Positions 54,463 through 63,800 of a stretch of 64,000 nucleotides of DNA are shown piece by piece. The stretch is from Microbacterium dextranolyticum (lineage in GTDB: Bacteria > Actinomycetota > Actinomycetes > Actinomycetales > Microbacteriaceae). The notes below the pieces were generated by a model that saw nothing but the letters and a program-made list of their open reading frames with translations, ran no database searches and was not told where the DNA came from. Location: positions 2,046,001 through 2,110,000 of the forward strand of contig NZ_JAFBBR010000001.1 of assembly GCF_016907295.1 (NCBI RefSeq), given 5' to 3'. How positions within the stretch are numbered: the first letter of the stretch is position 1; every line of letters starts with the position of its first letter. Made by a program: the position numbers and the translations under genes.

Positions 54463-54921
54463 TTATCCAGTGGACGCTGATTCAGCTCTATCGAGGAACA
54501 TCTCGACTCGATCACGCACATGCCTGTGCATCTCTAAGAAGGCGGCTAGCTCGAGTCCGTGGAGCATCGCCGCACGGCCGTTGATTTGGGCAAGTTCCTG
54601 GATGTCTTGCTTGTACTGTGCGAGTTCTGCGGCCGAGAAAGGATGTGACTGCGGCTCGTAGGCCGCTGGCGTGGCGGCAGCTTCAGACTGCTCGAACGAC
54701 GCTGCCTGAGCATCCGGTGCCGTTGTTTCCAGCACATATCGAATGACCATCGCTTGATACACATCGAGCTGTTGACGGGATTGCTCAAGAGAGAGACGGG
54801 ATTGCTCGAGAGAGTGCTGAACTCTTGTCGCGGCCGATCGTTGCTGGTAGACAACCGCCCAGACGGTCGCAGCTGCGGCGAGTAGCGTTGCGACGACTCC
54901 GGAGGCTGCGAGCCAGTCCAT
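54463..54921 (-). CDS. Unknown membrane-anchored coiled-coil protein
   Basis: A 152-residue protein with an N-terminal membrane helix (ASGVVATLLAAAATVWAVVY), then a Gln/Ser/Leu-rich coiled coil (LEQSRLSLEQSRQQL) and a helical C-terminal part. Codon use is clearly less GC-rich than in neighbours, which suggests acquired DNA. I do not recognise a family; the layout resembles small anchored signalling or defence-associated proteins, but nothing more can be said. Confidence 0.55.
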   Translation of the reverse strand: MDWLAASGVVATLLAAAATVWAVVYQQRSAATRVQHSLEQSRLSLEQSRQQLDVYQAMVIRYVLETTAPDAQAASFEQSEAAATPAAYEPQSHPFSAAELAQYKQDIQELAQINGRAAMLHGLELAAFLEMHRHVRDRVEMFLDRAESASTG

Positions 54922-55240
54922 CTTTACCGTCCTTCATGTCCAGCATACGAAGAGAACTACTCGCTGGACCCGTCGCGATAATGCTAAGGCTCAGAAGTGC
55001 CCGCATACCAGGAGAGGGAGGCCGCGACGATCACTGGTTCCGGTGAACGACTACGCCCGAGCGTCGACATCCATCCGACCCGAGATGATCCTCCGCACAG
55101 CGTACGTCGCGCGTCTGACACGATGCACCGCACCGGCAACCAAGCGTTCTTCAACCGATCCGCTTTACACGCAATGAGAACGTGACAGCGCTGGTCGACA
55201 AAACCACTCGCCGGAGCGTCACTGAGACCGCAAAAGCAAA
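54922..55240. other. Lower-GC intergenic stretch
   Basis: No convincing gene is seen between the coiled-coil protein and the tRNA terminator. Short open frames exist on both strands, but none has a ribosome site or family signature. The region lies on the 3' side of tRNA-Ala, where integrated DNA often sits; I could not find a copy of the tRNA 3' end that would mark an attachment site. Confidence 0.5.
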
Positions 55241-55267
55241 CGGCGCCTCTCTGAAAGAGAGACGCCG
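55241..55267 (-). terminator. Terminator of the tRNA-Ala gene
   Basis: CGGCG and CTCTCT arms pair with AGAGAG and CGCCG (one C/A mismatch between the two stem parts). On the minus strand the hairpin is followed by TTTGCTTTTGC, eight bases after the tRNA 3' end. Confidence 0.75.
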
Positions 55268-55275
55268 CTTTGTCG

Positions 55276-55351
55276 TGGTGGACCTAAGGAGATTCGAACT
55301 CCTGACCTCCTCGATGCGAACGAGGCGCGCTACCAACTGCGCCATAGGCCC
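55276..55351 (-). tRNA. tRNA-Ala (anticodon CGC)
   Basis: A 76-nt cloverleaf with encoded CCA. Acceptor GGGCCTA pairs with TAGGTCC and contains the G3-U70 wobble that identifies alanine tRNA. The anticodon stem CCTCG/CGAGG encloses TTCGCAT (anticodon CGC), and the T loop is TTCGAAT. It reads GCG codons, common in this high-GC genome. Confidence 0.95.
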
Positions 55352-55420
55352 AATAACGTCATCTACCGTATCACGCGCCGCGGCGGCTTCCGTACACGGG
55401 ACGGCAGGCAGGATGGAGGG

Positions 55421-56626
55421 ATGAGTTCTCCCCTCTCGCCCGTGACCCTCATCCGCAATGTCCGCGTGCCGTACGGCGGCGCCGATCACGCCGTCGACAT
55501 CGCCGTCGAGGGCGACACGATCACCGCCGTCCCACCCGCAGATCGCAGCGCGGCATCCACCGCGACGGCGCCGGGCAGTTACGACGGCCGCGGACTGCTC
55601 GCACTCCCCGGCCTCGTCAACGCGCACGCGCACATCGACAAGTCGTGGTGGGGTCTGCCGTGGCAGTCCTACGGCGGCGAGGGCACCACCGAGGGCCGCA
55701 TCCGGCACGAGCGCGCGCGACGCGATGAGATCGGGATGCCCTCGGTCGAGATCACACGCCGGGTGCTCGACCAGTTCGTCGCCCACGGCACGACCGCCCT
55801 GCGCACACACGTCGACGTCGACCTCGGCCTGGGTCTGCGCGGCATCGAGGTGGTGCGTGAGGCGCTGGCGGCGTACGGCGGGGCGCTCACGGCTCAGATC
55901 GTCGCGTTCCCCCAAGACGGTGTGCTGCGCCGCCCGGGCGTGCTGGCCCTGCTCGAGCAGGCCGCACGCGAGGGAGTCGACCACATCGGCGGGCTCGACC
56001 CGGCCACGATCGATCGCGACCCGGTCGGTCAGATCGACGCGCTCGTGGGCCTCTCCGCCGAGCACGGTGTCGGCATCGACATCCACCTGCACGACCCCGC
56101 CGAGCTGGGTGCGTTCCAGATCGAGCTGGTGCTCGACCGCGTGGAGCGTCTCGGACTCGAGGGCCGCGTCACGATCGCGCACGGCTTCGCCGTCGCCCAG
56201 CTCGCCGACAGCCGCCGACGCGATCTGCTCGCCCGTATGGGAGAGGCCGGCGTCACGATGACCACGGTCGCACCTCTCCGACTCCCCCAGCTCCCGCTGC
56301 ACGAGCTCGACGAGCACGGTGTGGCCTTCGCGTTCGGCACCGACGGTGTGCGTGACCTGTGGAGCCCGTACGGCACCGGAGACCTTCTCGGCATCGCGTG
56401 GCAGTACGCGCGGGCATCCAGCCTCGTGCACGACGACGACCTGCGCCGCGTGGTCGAGATCGCAACCGGCGCCGGCGCGCCGTTCGCCGGACTGCCGGCG
56501 AACGAGCTGCGCGTCGGCGATCGGGCCGACATCGTGCTGATCGACGCCGAGAACCCGATGGATTCCCTCGTGCGCACGCCGCCGCGCGAGGCCGTGATCG
56601 CCGGCGGTCGCCTCCTCGTCGGCTGA
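55421..56626 (+). CDS. Amidohydrolase family protein (cytosine deaminase-like)
   Basis: A 401-residue metal-dependent amidohydrolase of the CodA/TrzA group. Metal-site motifs are NAHAHIDKS, LHDPAELG-type HxH in IDIHLHDP, IAHGFAVAQL and FGTDGVRD. Members deaminate cytosine, isocytosine, melamine-like or guanidine-type heterocycles; the substrate here is unknown. A GGAGGG-type ribosome site directly precedes the ATG. It is about 1.7 kb from the THI5-type transporter operon, but on the other strand and beyond the tRNA. Confidence 0.85.
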   Translation: MSSPLSPVTLIRNVRVPYGGADHAVDIAVEGDTITAVPPADRSAASTATAPGSYDGRGLLALPGLVNAHAHIDKSWWGLPWQSYGGEGTTEGRIRHERARRDEIGMPSVEITRRVLDQFVAHGTTALRTHVDVDLGLGLRGIEVVREALAAYGGALTAQIVAFPQDGVLRRPGVLALLEQAAREGVDHIGGLDPATIDRDPVGQIDALVGLSAEHGVGIDIHLHDPAELGAFQIELVLDRVERLGLEGRVTIAHGFAVAQLADSRRRDLLARMGEAGVTMTTVAPLRLPQLPLHELDEHGVAFAFGTDGVRDLWSPYGTGDLLGIAWQYARASSLVHDDDLRRVVEIATGAGAPFAGLPANELRVGDRADIVLIDAENPMDSLVRTPPREAVIAGGRLLVG

Positions 56627-56668
56627 GCCATCGAAGCCCCGGCGGCGAGAGAGCTCAGCCGGGGACGG

Positions 56669-57601
56669 TCACTGACCGGATGCCCGACGCTCGAGCAGCC
56701 GTCGAACGTGCGCCTCGATCGCCTCGTCACCCGCGGCCGGGCCGCCGGCGAACTCCGCCTCGCGCTGGGTGGTGCGGGCGGTGCGGGCGACGGCGATCGA
56801 CGTGGGGCGCTGGGCCTCGGCGCGAGCGCGCATGCGCTCGTCGAGCGCCGCGCGACGCAGGGCGTCTCTCGCGTCCGCCTGGTCGAGTACCACTGCGGCG
56901 CGCGAGCCGGCGGAAGCGGTCAACGGGCGCGGAAGCTCGCGGGGCGTCCAGGCGACACGGTCGGATGCCAGCGACACGTCCTGCAGCTCGGTCGCCGCCC
57001 GCTCCACCGCCGGGGCGGCCTCGCGCACGACGGCTCGACGACTGACGACCGACATGCGCTGCAGCACGGCGATGCTCGCGAGGGCCAGCGCGACGGCGGG
57101 CCAGAGGAGCAGCTGCGAACCCGTCGACGCCAGCTGCACACCACCCCAGGCGGCGAGAGCGACGGAGGCGATCGCGACGACGGTCGCGATCAGACGGGCG
57201 CGGCGACGCGCCCGGGCGCGACGCAGTTCCGGGCGCGCCCGCTCGGCGCGCGCGTCGGCAGCGGCGCGCTCACGGGCAGCCGCGGCGTCGGCCTTGGCCT
57301 GCAGGCGCGCGACCGCCAGTTCGGCGCGTGCACGTTCCAGGTCGGCCTGCTCGCGCTCGGCCTGGGCCTGCTTGGCCAGACGCTGCTGCGCGAGGGCCGT
57401 GCGGGCGTTGAGCTCGAGGCGGACCTCTTCGGGCGTCTCGCTCGTCTCGGCGAGCACACGCAGCGCCTGGTTCAGCCGCACCGCGTTGCGCTCTGCGGCG
57501 TTGAACTGGTGCCTGCCGTGCCACGAGGGCAGTAGATACACGAGCCACAGCACGACCGCGACGAGGACGATGACACCACCGCCGAGAACCTGCCCACCCA
57601 T
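56669..57601 (-). CDS. SepX/GlpR-like divisome membrane protein
   Basis: A 310-residue protein. An N-terminal membrane helix (VIVLVAVVLWLVYLLPSW) is followed by a charged Ala/Arg/Glu-rich coiled region (about 60-140), two further membrane segments (140-190) and a polar tail. Position next to rimJ, galU and the 5-FTHF cyclo-ligase gene, and the first helix followed by WHGRHQ, fit actinobacterial SepX/GlpR, which helps organise the division septum. The usual neighbour glp/moeA is absent. ATG 57601 is chosen because TACCGT ends 7 nt before it; the GTG at 57610 overlaps that hexamer. Confidence 0.65.
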   Translation of the reverse strand: MGGQVLGGGVIVLVAVVLWLVYLLPSWHGRHQFNAAERNAVRLNQALRVLAETSETPEEVRLELNARTALAQQRLAKQAQAEREQADLERARAELAVARLQAKADAAAARERAAADARAERARPELRRARARRRARLIATVVAIASVALAAWGGVQLASTGSQLLLWPAVALALASIAVLQRMSVVSRRAVVREAAPAVERAATELQDVSLASDRVAWTPRELPRPLTASAGSRAAVVLDQADARDALRRAALDERMRARAEAQRPTSIAVARTARTTQREAEFAGGPAAGDEAIEAHVRRLLERRASGQ

Positions 57602-57726
57602 GCCGACCACGGTACGTGTGAGAAGCGCCGTCGCCGGTCATCCGGTCCGCGTGTCTGACCTTCGAGTAGAACATGAAGGTCAGACACCGCTCCACGTCCG
57701 TGCGTGGCGAGGCTCGTCGCGCGGAC

Positions 57727-58359
57727 TCAGATCCCGCCGGGCCGATCCGCCACGGGCACCGTCGCGGCATCCGTCGGCGCTGCTCCGCGCACCCATCGCT
57801 GCAGCACACCCTCCGGCACCTCTTCGCGGACGAGCGCGAACGCGTAGTGATCGCGCCAGTCCCCCGCGATGTGGATGAAGCGTCGCCGCAGTCCCTCGTA
57901 GCGGAAGCCGAGCTTCTCGACGACCCGCAGGCTCGCCTTGTTCCCGGGCCGGATGCAGATCTCCATGCGGTGCAGGCCGAGCTCGCCGAAGCACACGTCG
58001 GTGGCGAGCGCGACAGACGTCGGTGTGATCCCGCGCCCCGCGAAGCGTTCGCTCACCCAGTATCCGATGGTCGCCGACGAGAGCGACCCGCGCGAGATCC
58101 CCCACACATTCAGCTGCCCCGTGATCTCGCCGTCGTACTCCATGACGAAGGGGACGCCGCCGCCGTCGCGATACTGCTGCAGTAGACGTCGGATGCCCAG
58201 GCGCATGTCGAACGACACGGGCCCATCGGGGCTCGTCGCCTCCCACGGGCGCAACCAGGAGCGGTTGCCCAGCAGCTCGGCCTGCAGCGCCTTCGCGTCG
58301 CGCTGTTTGACCAGCCGGATCGACACCCGCCCATGCTGGCGCGGCACCGTCAGATCCAC
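57727..58359 (-). CDS. GNAT family N-acetyltransferase (RimJ-like)
   Basis: A 210-residue GNAT acetyltransferase of the RimJ/RimL type. It has VRLVKQRDAKALQAEL-like start, YWVSERFAGRGITPTSVALA with the acetyl-CoA loop (RGxGT variant), NKASLRVVEKLGFRYEGLRR and DHYAFALVREE. It may acetylate ribosomal proteins or peptides. AAGGAG lies a few bases before GTG 58359. It follows galU in the same direction. Confidence 0.9.
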   Translation of the reverse strand: MDLTVPRQHGRVSIRLVKQRDAKALQAELLGNRSWLRPWEATSPDGPVSFDMRLGIRRLLQQYRDGGGVPFVMEYDGEITGQLNVWGISRGSLSSATIGYWVSERFAGRGITPTSVALATDVCFGELGLHRMEICIRPGNKASLRVVEKLGFRYEGLRRRFIHIAGDWRDHYAFALVREEVPEGVLQRWVRGAAPTDAATVPVADRPGGI

Positions 58360-58389
58360 GCGCTCTCCTTCACACTCGCCGCGCCGCGG

Positions 58390-59268
58390 TCACAGCCGCT
58401 GCGCGAAGTCCCTGAGCCAGGGACGCAGCTCCGGGCCGAGGTCGTCGCGGTCGGCGGCCAGCTGCACGATGGCCTTGATGTACTCGACTTTATCGCCGGT
58501 GTCGTAGCGGCGCCCCCGGAACACGACGCCGAGCACACCATCGGTCACGGCTAGCTCTTCGAGCGCGTCGGTCAGCTGGATCTCTCCGCCGCGACCGGGC
58601 GCCGTGTGCTCCAGCACGTCGAAGACCCCGGGGGTGAGCAGGTACCGGCCGATGACCGCATAGTTCGAGGGAGCGTCTTCCTTCGTCGGCTTCTCGACGA
58701 GGCCGGTGATCCGCACCACGTCGGGATCGTCGGTCGACTCGACCGCCGCGACGCCGTAGAGGTGGATGTGCTCGGGGTCGACCTCCATGAGGGCGACGAC
58801 ACTGAGGCCGGTCCGCTCGTTCTCGGCGATCATCTTCTCGAGCAGTACGTCGCGCTCGTCGATCAGGTCGTCACCCAGCAGCACGGCGAAGGTGTGGTCG
58901 CCGACGTGGTGGCGCGCCCGCAGCACGGCGTGGCCGAGGCCTTTGGGCTCGCCCTGCCGCACGAAGTGGATGTCGGCCATCTCGGTCGACGCCTGCACCC
59001 GACGGAGCTTGTCGAGGTCGCCCTTGGTGGTGAGGTTCGATTCGAGCTCGGGCACCGAGTCGAAGTGGTTCGAGATGTTGTTCTTGTTGCGCCCCAGAAT
59101 GATGAGGACGTCATCGATGCCGGCGGATACCGCCTCTTCGACGACGTACTGGATCGCCGGCTTGTCGACGACGGGGAGCATCTCCTTCGGCATCGCCTTG
59201 GTGGCGGGCAGGAATCGGGTTCCGAGTCCTGCGGCGGGGATCACAGCCTTGATGCGCGAGGTCGTCAT
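58390..59268 (-). CDS. galU: UTP-glucose-1-phosphate uridylyltransferase
   Basis: A 292-residue nucleotidyltransferase that makes UDP-glucose for cell-wall and glycolipid synthesis. Signature AAGLGTRFLPATKAMPKEML, then DKPAIQYVVEEA, LGDDLID and VEKPTKEDAPSNYAVIGRYL. TAGGGT (59275-59280, minus strand) ends 6 nt before ATG 59268, a leaderless promoter divergent from that of the cyclo-ligase gene. Confidence 0.96.
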   Translation of the reverse strand: MTTSRIKAVIPAAGLGTRFLPATKAMPKEMLPVVDKPAIQYVVEEAVSAGIDDVLIILGRNKNNISNHFDSVPELESNLTTKGDLDKLRRVQASTEMADIHFVRQGEPKGLGHAVLRARHHVGDHTFAVLLGDDLIDERDVLLEKMIAENERTGLSVVALMEVDPEHIHLYGVAAVESTDDPDVVRITGLVEKPTKEDAPSNYAVIGRYLLTPGVFDVLEHTAPGRGGEIQLTDALEELAVTDGVLGVVFRGRRYDTGDKVEYIKAIVQLAADRDDLGPELRPWLRDFAQRL

Positions 59269-59350
59269 AGCGCCACCCTATCCGCCGCGTCGCCCGGGCA
59301 ACCCGCGCGCGGGAGCCGGGCTCCGCCCTGATGACACCTACAATCGGACC

Positions 59351-59947
59351 ATGGCCGACCCGATCGACGACGCGAAGCGCGCGCTGCGCGCGGACCTCCG
59401 CGAGCGGCGTCAGCAGCGCTCCGAAGCGGCCCGCACGGCCGACGAGGCCGGCGTGAAGGGGCAGTTGGATGCCTTGGTCGCACGCCTCGGCGCCACGTCG
59501 GTGTCGTGCTTCCTGTCGACGCCCACCGAGCCCGGCACGCATGCGTTCATCGTCGACGCGGTCGCTCGAGGCATCCGCGTGCTGCTGCCGATCACACGCG
59601 CCGACGGGCTGCTCGACTGGACGATCGCCGATCCCGAGGGCGAGGTCGCCGAAGGATTGTTCGGAGTGCCCGAGCCGGTCGGCGACATTCTGAGCCCGTT
59701 GGCCGTGAACGACGTCGACCTTCTCATCATCCCCGCCGCCGCCGTGGACCGCAGCGGCATGCGTCTCGGCTGGGGGCGCGGATTCTTCGACAAGACCATC
59801 GGATCGATGGAGCGCTGCCCGCCCGTCTACGCCGTGATCTTCGACACCGAGCTCCTCGACGAGGTCCCTCGCGACCTGCACGATCAGGCCGTCTCCGGTG
59901 TCGTCACCCCTACGCAGACCCTGACCCTCACGCCGACGCGGCGCTGA
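59351..59947 (+). CDS. 5-formyltetrahydrofolate cyclo-ligase
   Basis: A 198-residue enzyme that converts 5-formyl-THF to 5,10-methenyl-THF with ATP. It begins with DDAKRALRADLRERRQQRS, and the conserved C-terminal GMRLGWGRGFFDKTI (the nucleotide/folate loop) is clear. TACAAT (59339-59344) ends 6 nt before ATG 59351, one of the clearest leaderless promoters in the window. First gene of a plus-strand run with the zinc-ribbon and mscL genes. Confidence 0.95.
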   Translation: MADPIDDAKRALRADLRERRQQRSEAARTADEAGVKGQLDALVARLGATSVSCFLSTPTEPGTHAFIVDAVARGIRVLLPITRADGLLDWTIADPEGEVAEGLFGVPEPVGDILSPLAVNDVDLLIIPAAAVDRSGMRLGWGRGFFDKTIGSMERCPPVYAVIFDTELLDEVPRDLHDQAVSGVVTPTQTLTLTPTRR

Positions 59948-59967
59948 TCTTCCCTTCAAGGAGCCCG

Positions 59968-60234
59968 ATGCCCACCTACGCCTACGCCTGCACGCAGTGC
60001 GGCCACCGATTCGACGCGGTGCAGTCTTTCAGCGACGCGGCCCTCACGCAGTGCCCCGAGTGCGGCGGAGCGCTCCGCAAGCAGTACGGCTCGGTCGGCG
60101 TGACCTTCAACGGCTCGGGCTTCTATCGCACCGACTCCCGCGCGTCGGGATCGTCGTCGGGTGGCGCGACGTCATCCGTTCCGACATCATCGAAGTCCGA
60201 GGCACCCTCGGCATCCACGTCGTCGACCTCGTGA
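59968..60234 (+). CDS. FmdB-type zinc-ribbon protein
   Basis: An 88-residue protein. An N-terminal zinc ribbon with two CxxC knuckles (CTQCG, CPECGG) starts MPTYAYACTQCGHRFD as in FmdB regulators, and the C-terminal 35 residues are Ser/Gly/Thr-rich and probably unstructured. AAGGAG precedes ATG 59968. Role unknown. It sits between the cyclo-ligase and mscL genes, as in other actinobacteria. Confidence 0.9.
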   Translation: MPTYAYACTQCGHRFDAVQSFSDAALTQCPECGGALRKQYGSVGVTFNGSGFYRTDSRASGSSSGGATSSVPTSSKSEAPSASTSSTS

Positions 60235-60268
60235 TCCCGGACCGGACCGGGCACTGTAAGGAGCAGAA

Positions 60269-60685
60269 ATGATCAAGGGCTTCAAAGACTTCATCATGCG
60301 CGGCAACGTCATCGACCTCGCGGTCGCTGTCGTCATCGGTGCAGCATTCACGGCCATCATCAATGCGATCGTCGAAGGACTGATCAACCCGCTGATCGGC
60401 GTGATCTTCCAGGTCGGCGACCTCAGCGGCTGGACGATCGATGTCCCGACGCTCAGCGGTGGCGTCTCCACGTTCCATGTCGGCGCGATCGTCGGCGCGA
60501 TCATCAACTTCGTCGCCGTCGCGGCGATCGTCTACTTCGTGTTCGTCATGCCGATGAACGTCTTCAAGGAGCGCCAGGCCGCCAAGGCCGGCGTCACCGA
60601 GGCAGAGGAGGAGAAGCTGCCGACCGAGCAGGAACTCCTCGTGCAGATCCGCGACCTCCTGGAGACCCAGAAGCGCTCGTCCTAA
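60269..60685 (+). CDS. mscL: Large-conductance mechanosensitive channel
   Basis: A 138-residue MscL. It opens KGFKDFIMRGNVIDLAVAVV (N-helix and first pore helix with the gate), a periplasmic loop, a second membrane helix (IINFVAVAAIVYFVFVMPMN) and a cytoplasmic helix ending with LVQIRDLLE. It forms a homopentamer that releases solutes on hypo-osmotic shock. AAGGAG lies 7 nt before the ATG. Confidence 0.96.
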   Translation: MIKGFKDFIMRGNVIDLAVAVVIGAAFTAIINAIVEGLINPLIGVIFQVGDLSGWTIDVPTLSGGVSTFHVGAIVGAIINFVAVAAIVYFVFVMPMNVFKERQAAKAGVTEAEEEKLPTEQELLVQIRDLLETQKRSS

Positions 60686-60728
60686 TAGTGCGGCGGCACG
60701 TCCTGCCGCAATCGCGCATCGTTCGGAC

Positions 60729-60773
60729 CGGATGCCCCGGCCCCACCCTCTCGGGGGCGGGTCGGGGCATCCG
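60729..60773. terminator. Hairpin terminator after mscL
   Basis: CGGATGCCCCGGCCC (60729-60743) pairs with GGGTCGGGGCATCCG (60759-60773) with one G-U wobble. It lies 44 bp after the mscL stop and 110 bp past the end of the convergent helicase-like gene, so it may serve both. Confidence 0.7.
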
Positions 60774-60883
60774 TGCGTCGTACCGGAATGTCGGGCGACG
60801 TGTCGGTCCCGGCGACGGCGGTCAGACGCGCTCGGCGCGCACCGCGCACCCGTTCGACGTGCTGGCGCGACGGTGCGTCCTCG

Positions 60884-63800
60884 TCAGCGCACATCGATCG
60901 GCTCGGTCTCGCCGTGAGCGGCGCCGGCCTCCGGCGGCACGCCGAGGATCGCGGCGATCCGATCGGCGACCCCTGCCGGGTCGCTGTACACGTCGAACGC
61001 GTGCACCCGGATGTAATGCCAACCGAGACGTCGCAGCACCTGCGGTCGCAGGCGCAGCGTCTCGCGCAGCGACTCGGTCGACGTGTCGGAATCACTCTCG
61101 GCGACGACGGCCTTGCCCTGGTACTGCGCGACGATCGGCAGCTGGCCACGGTAGTCGACGTCAACCGAGACACCTCGCGCCCGCAGGTGACGCGCGAGGG
61201 TAAGCGTCAACGGATCGGCCAGGTCTTCGAGGCGCGCGTCGCGGGCCCGCGCGGCGATGCCGCCGAGGATCGACATGAGCGTCGATGCCCCGGACTCGAG
61301 GCGCCCCTCGTCGAAAGCCGACGGGCGGATCGACGACACGATGACCATCGATCGCCGTGCGCGCGTCATGCCCACCGTCAGCAGGCGCTCACCGTCGGGG
61401 CCGGACAGGTCGCCGAAGTCGCTGAGGACGCGGCCGTGCTTCGTGAGACCGAACCCGAGCGAGAAGACGACACGATCGCGGCTCTCGGCGACGGAGTCGT
61501 CGAGTCCCAGCACGGCGAACGGCTCCGCCGTATCGCGGCCGACGAAATCGGCGACATCCGCGCGGCCCGCGAAGGCCGACGCGACGGCGGCGCGCACCCG
61601 CTCGGCGTGGCGGCGCGACGCGGTGACGACCATGAGCGATTCGGCGGGCCGGTTCACGGCGTGCTCGACGACGAGCGTCACGACACGCGCGACCTCGGCG
61701 TCGGGGCTCTCGACGGCACCCGAGATCGGGTCGGGCGCGCCGGTGCCGCCTTCGACGTAGTCGACGCTGAGGCTGCCGCGCCCGAGATACGAACCGGCCC
61801 ACGGCAGCGACACGAGTCGCCCGCCATAGAAGGCCGTGTTCACGAGCTCGGCGAGGTCTTCTCCCCCGGCACGGTAGCTGCGGGTGAGGGTCTCTCCGGG
61901 GAGCAACTCCGCCAGGCGCTCGAAGACACTGACGTCGTCGAACTCGGCCTGGGGTCGCTCGTCCGGCTGGCGATCGCCCGCACCGACCCGGAACGGCGTC
62001 GGTCGCTGGGTGACCGGATCACCGAAGGCCACGACGTGGCGCGCGCGCCGGAGGGACGGAGCCGCCTCGGCGAGGCAGAGCGCCGCGGCATCCGCGATGA
62101 TGACGACGTCGAACGACGCATCGGCGGGGATCGAGGGGACCTCGTACGGCGAGGCGAGCCACACCGGCGCGAGCGTGCGCACGAGAGTCGGCGCGGCGGC
62201 GACGAGTTCGCGGGGGCTCGTCGCACCCGAGCGCAGCGCATGCTTGAGGGCGTTCGCCTCGCGCGGTTCGTCGACGACCGCGATCTTCCACCGCGTCGCC
62301 AGCTCGGCCGCGAGAAGCGGCCCGGCCGACCCGGCGTGCGCCTCATCGACGAGGCGATAGTCGCGCTCGAGCCGGTCGACGATCGAGGTGTTCGCGCCCA
62401 GCAAAGCGCGATCGGTGCGCAGCATGGCTTCGAGCGCCGACTGCCACCAGGCGAACTCGAACTCCAAGGCGACCTGCGATTCGGGCACGTGCCGCACCGA
62501 CAGTTCCGTGAGCAAACCGTCGAGGCCCATGTCGGTGAGCTGTCCACGCAGCGTGGCGCGCTCGACGAGGTTGTCGAAGACCTTGGATTCGGCGGCGAGC
62601 CCCGCAAGCGTACGCAACAGGTACGGGATGGGGAGCGACGCCAGCGGCTCGGTGCGGCCGAGGGCGGCGTCGAGCGCCGTGAGGTCGGCGCTCACCCGCT
62701 GCCACGACGCGGCCACCTCATCGAGCCCGAGGGGGATCTCGGGCAGCACGCCCGGGTCGACCAGCTGCTGCCACTGCGCACGCTGGTTCTGCACGCGCAC
62801 GAGCCCCTCGTGCATGTCGGTGACGTGCATGCCGGGCCGCACGTACTCGCGCGAGAGCTGCTTGAGGCGGCGGCGCTGGGGCCCCGACATCTCGGGGGCG
62901 TCGCGGCGGGCGGCGTACGCGCTGATGAGCTCGTCGAGCGGGCGTTCGAAGACGGTCGAGCTGAACTTGTCGAGAGAGCCGCGGATGCCCTGGAGCAGGT
63001 GGATGTACGTGCCGAGGCCCGAGACCGTCGTAAAGGGACGCATGCGGGTTTGAGCGATCAGCTCGTAGCCCCGCTCGAGGATCGCCGGAACCTCGGCGCG
63101 ATGCAGCCGGACGGCGAGCGCGTGGGCGTCCGTGGCATCCTGCGTGGTGTCGAACGCCACCCCGTACCAGGGCGAATCGTCGGGACCGAACCGGAACTCT
63201 CCGAGGCGCGCGGCCGTGGCGAGCGAGTGGGCCGCCTCAGCGCGACGCGTCGCGAGCAGCTGCAGGGTGCGCATGTCGAAGCGCGTCTGCGCAGACGGCT
63301 GGGGGTCGGCACCGGCGATCGTCGTGAGGGTCCGCAGGGCTTCGAGCGGCGAAACCCCCAGCTGCGCGTGGCGCTGCGTGAGGGCGTCGCGGTAGTCGCG
63401 CAGCACCGTGCGCAGCCGCACGAGCGCGTCGTCGACTTCGGCGACCTTGGGCTGCTCGGCCTTCTCGTTGCGGCCGATCGCACGGATGAGGTCACGGTGC
63501 AGCTGCGTGGGCGAGACGGCCAGAGCGGGCAGGCCGATCCCCGCGAGCCGGTGGCGGACACCCTCGAGGGTCGAGCGGCGGGCGCTGACGACGAGGACGC
63601 GCTTGCCGGCGCGGACGAACTCGCCGATCGCGTTGATGACGGTCTGCGTGCCACCCGTCCCTGGCAGGGTCTGCACGGTGAGCGACTGACCGGCGAGGAT
63701 GCGCGCGAGCACGGCCTCCTGCTCGCTGTCGGCGTCGAGCAGCAGTCGGTCGGATGCCGGTGGGCGCTCATCGGGGCCTGCGGTCTCGGGGCGAGGACGC

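Noticed and set aside
54997..55185. Small open frames between the coiled-coil protein and tRNA-Ala
   Set aside because: No ribosome site, no conserved motif and ordinary length for random open frames in this lower-GC stretch.
55276..55351. Attachment-site duplication at tRNA-Ala
   Set aside because: I looked for a repeat of the tRNA 3' end in 53900-55240 and found none.
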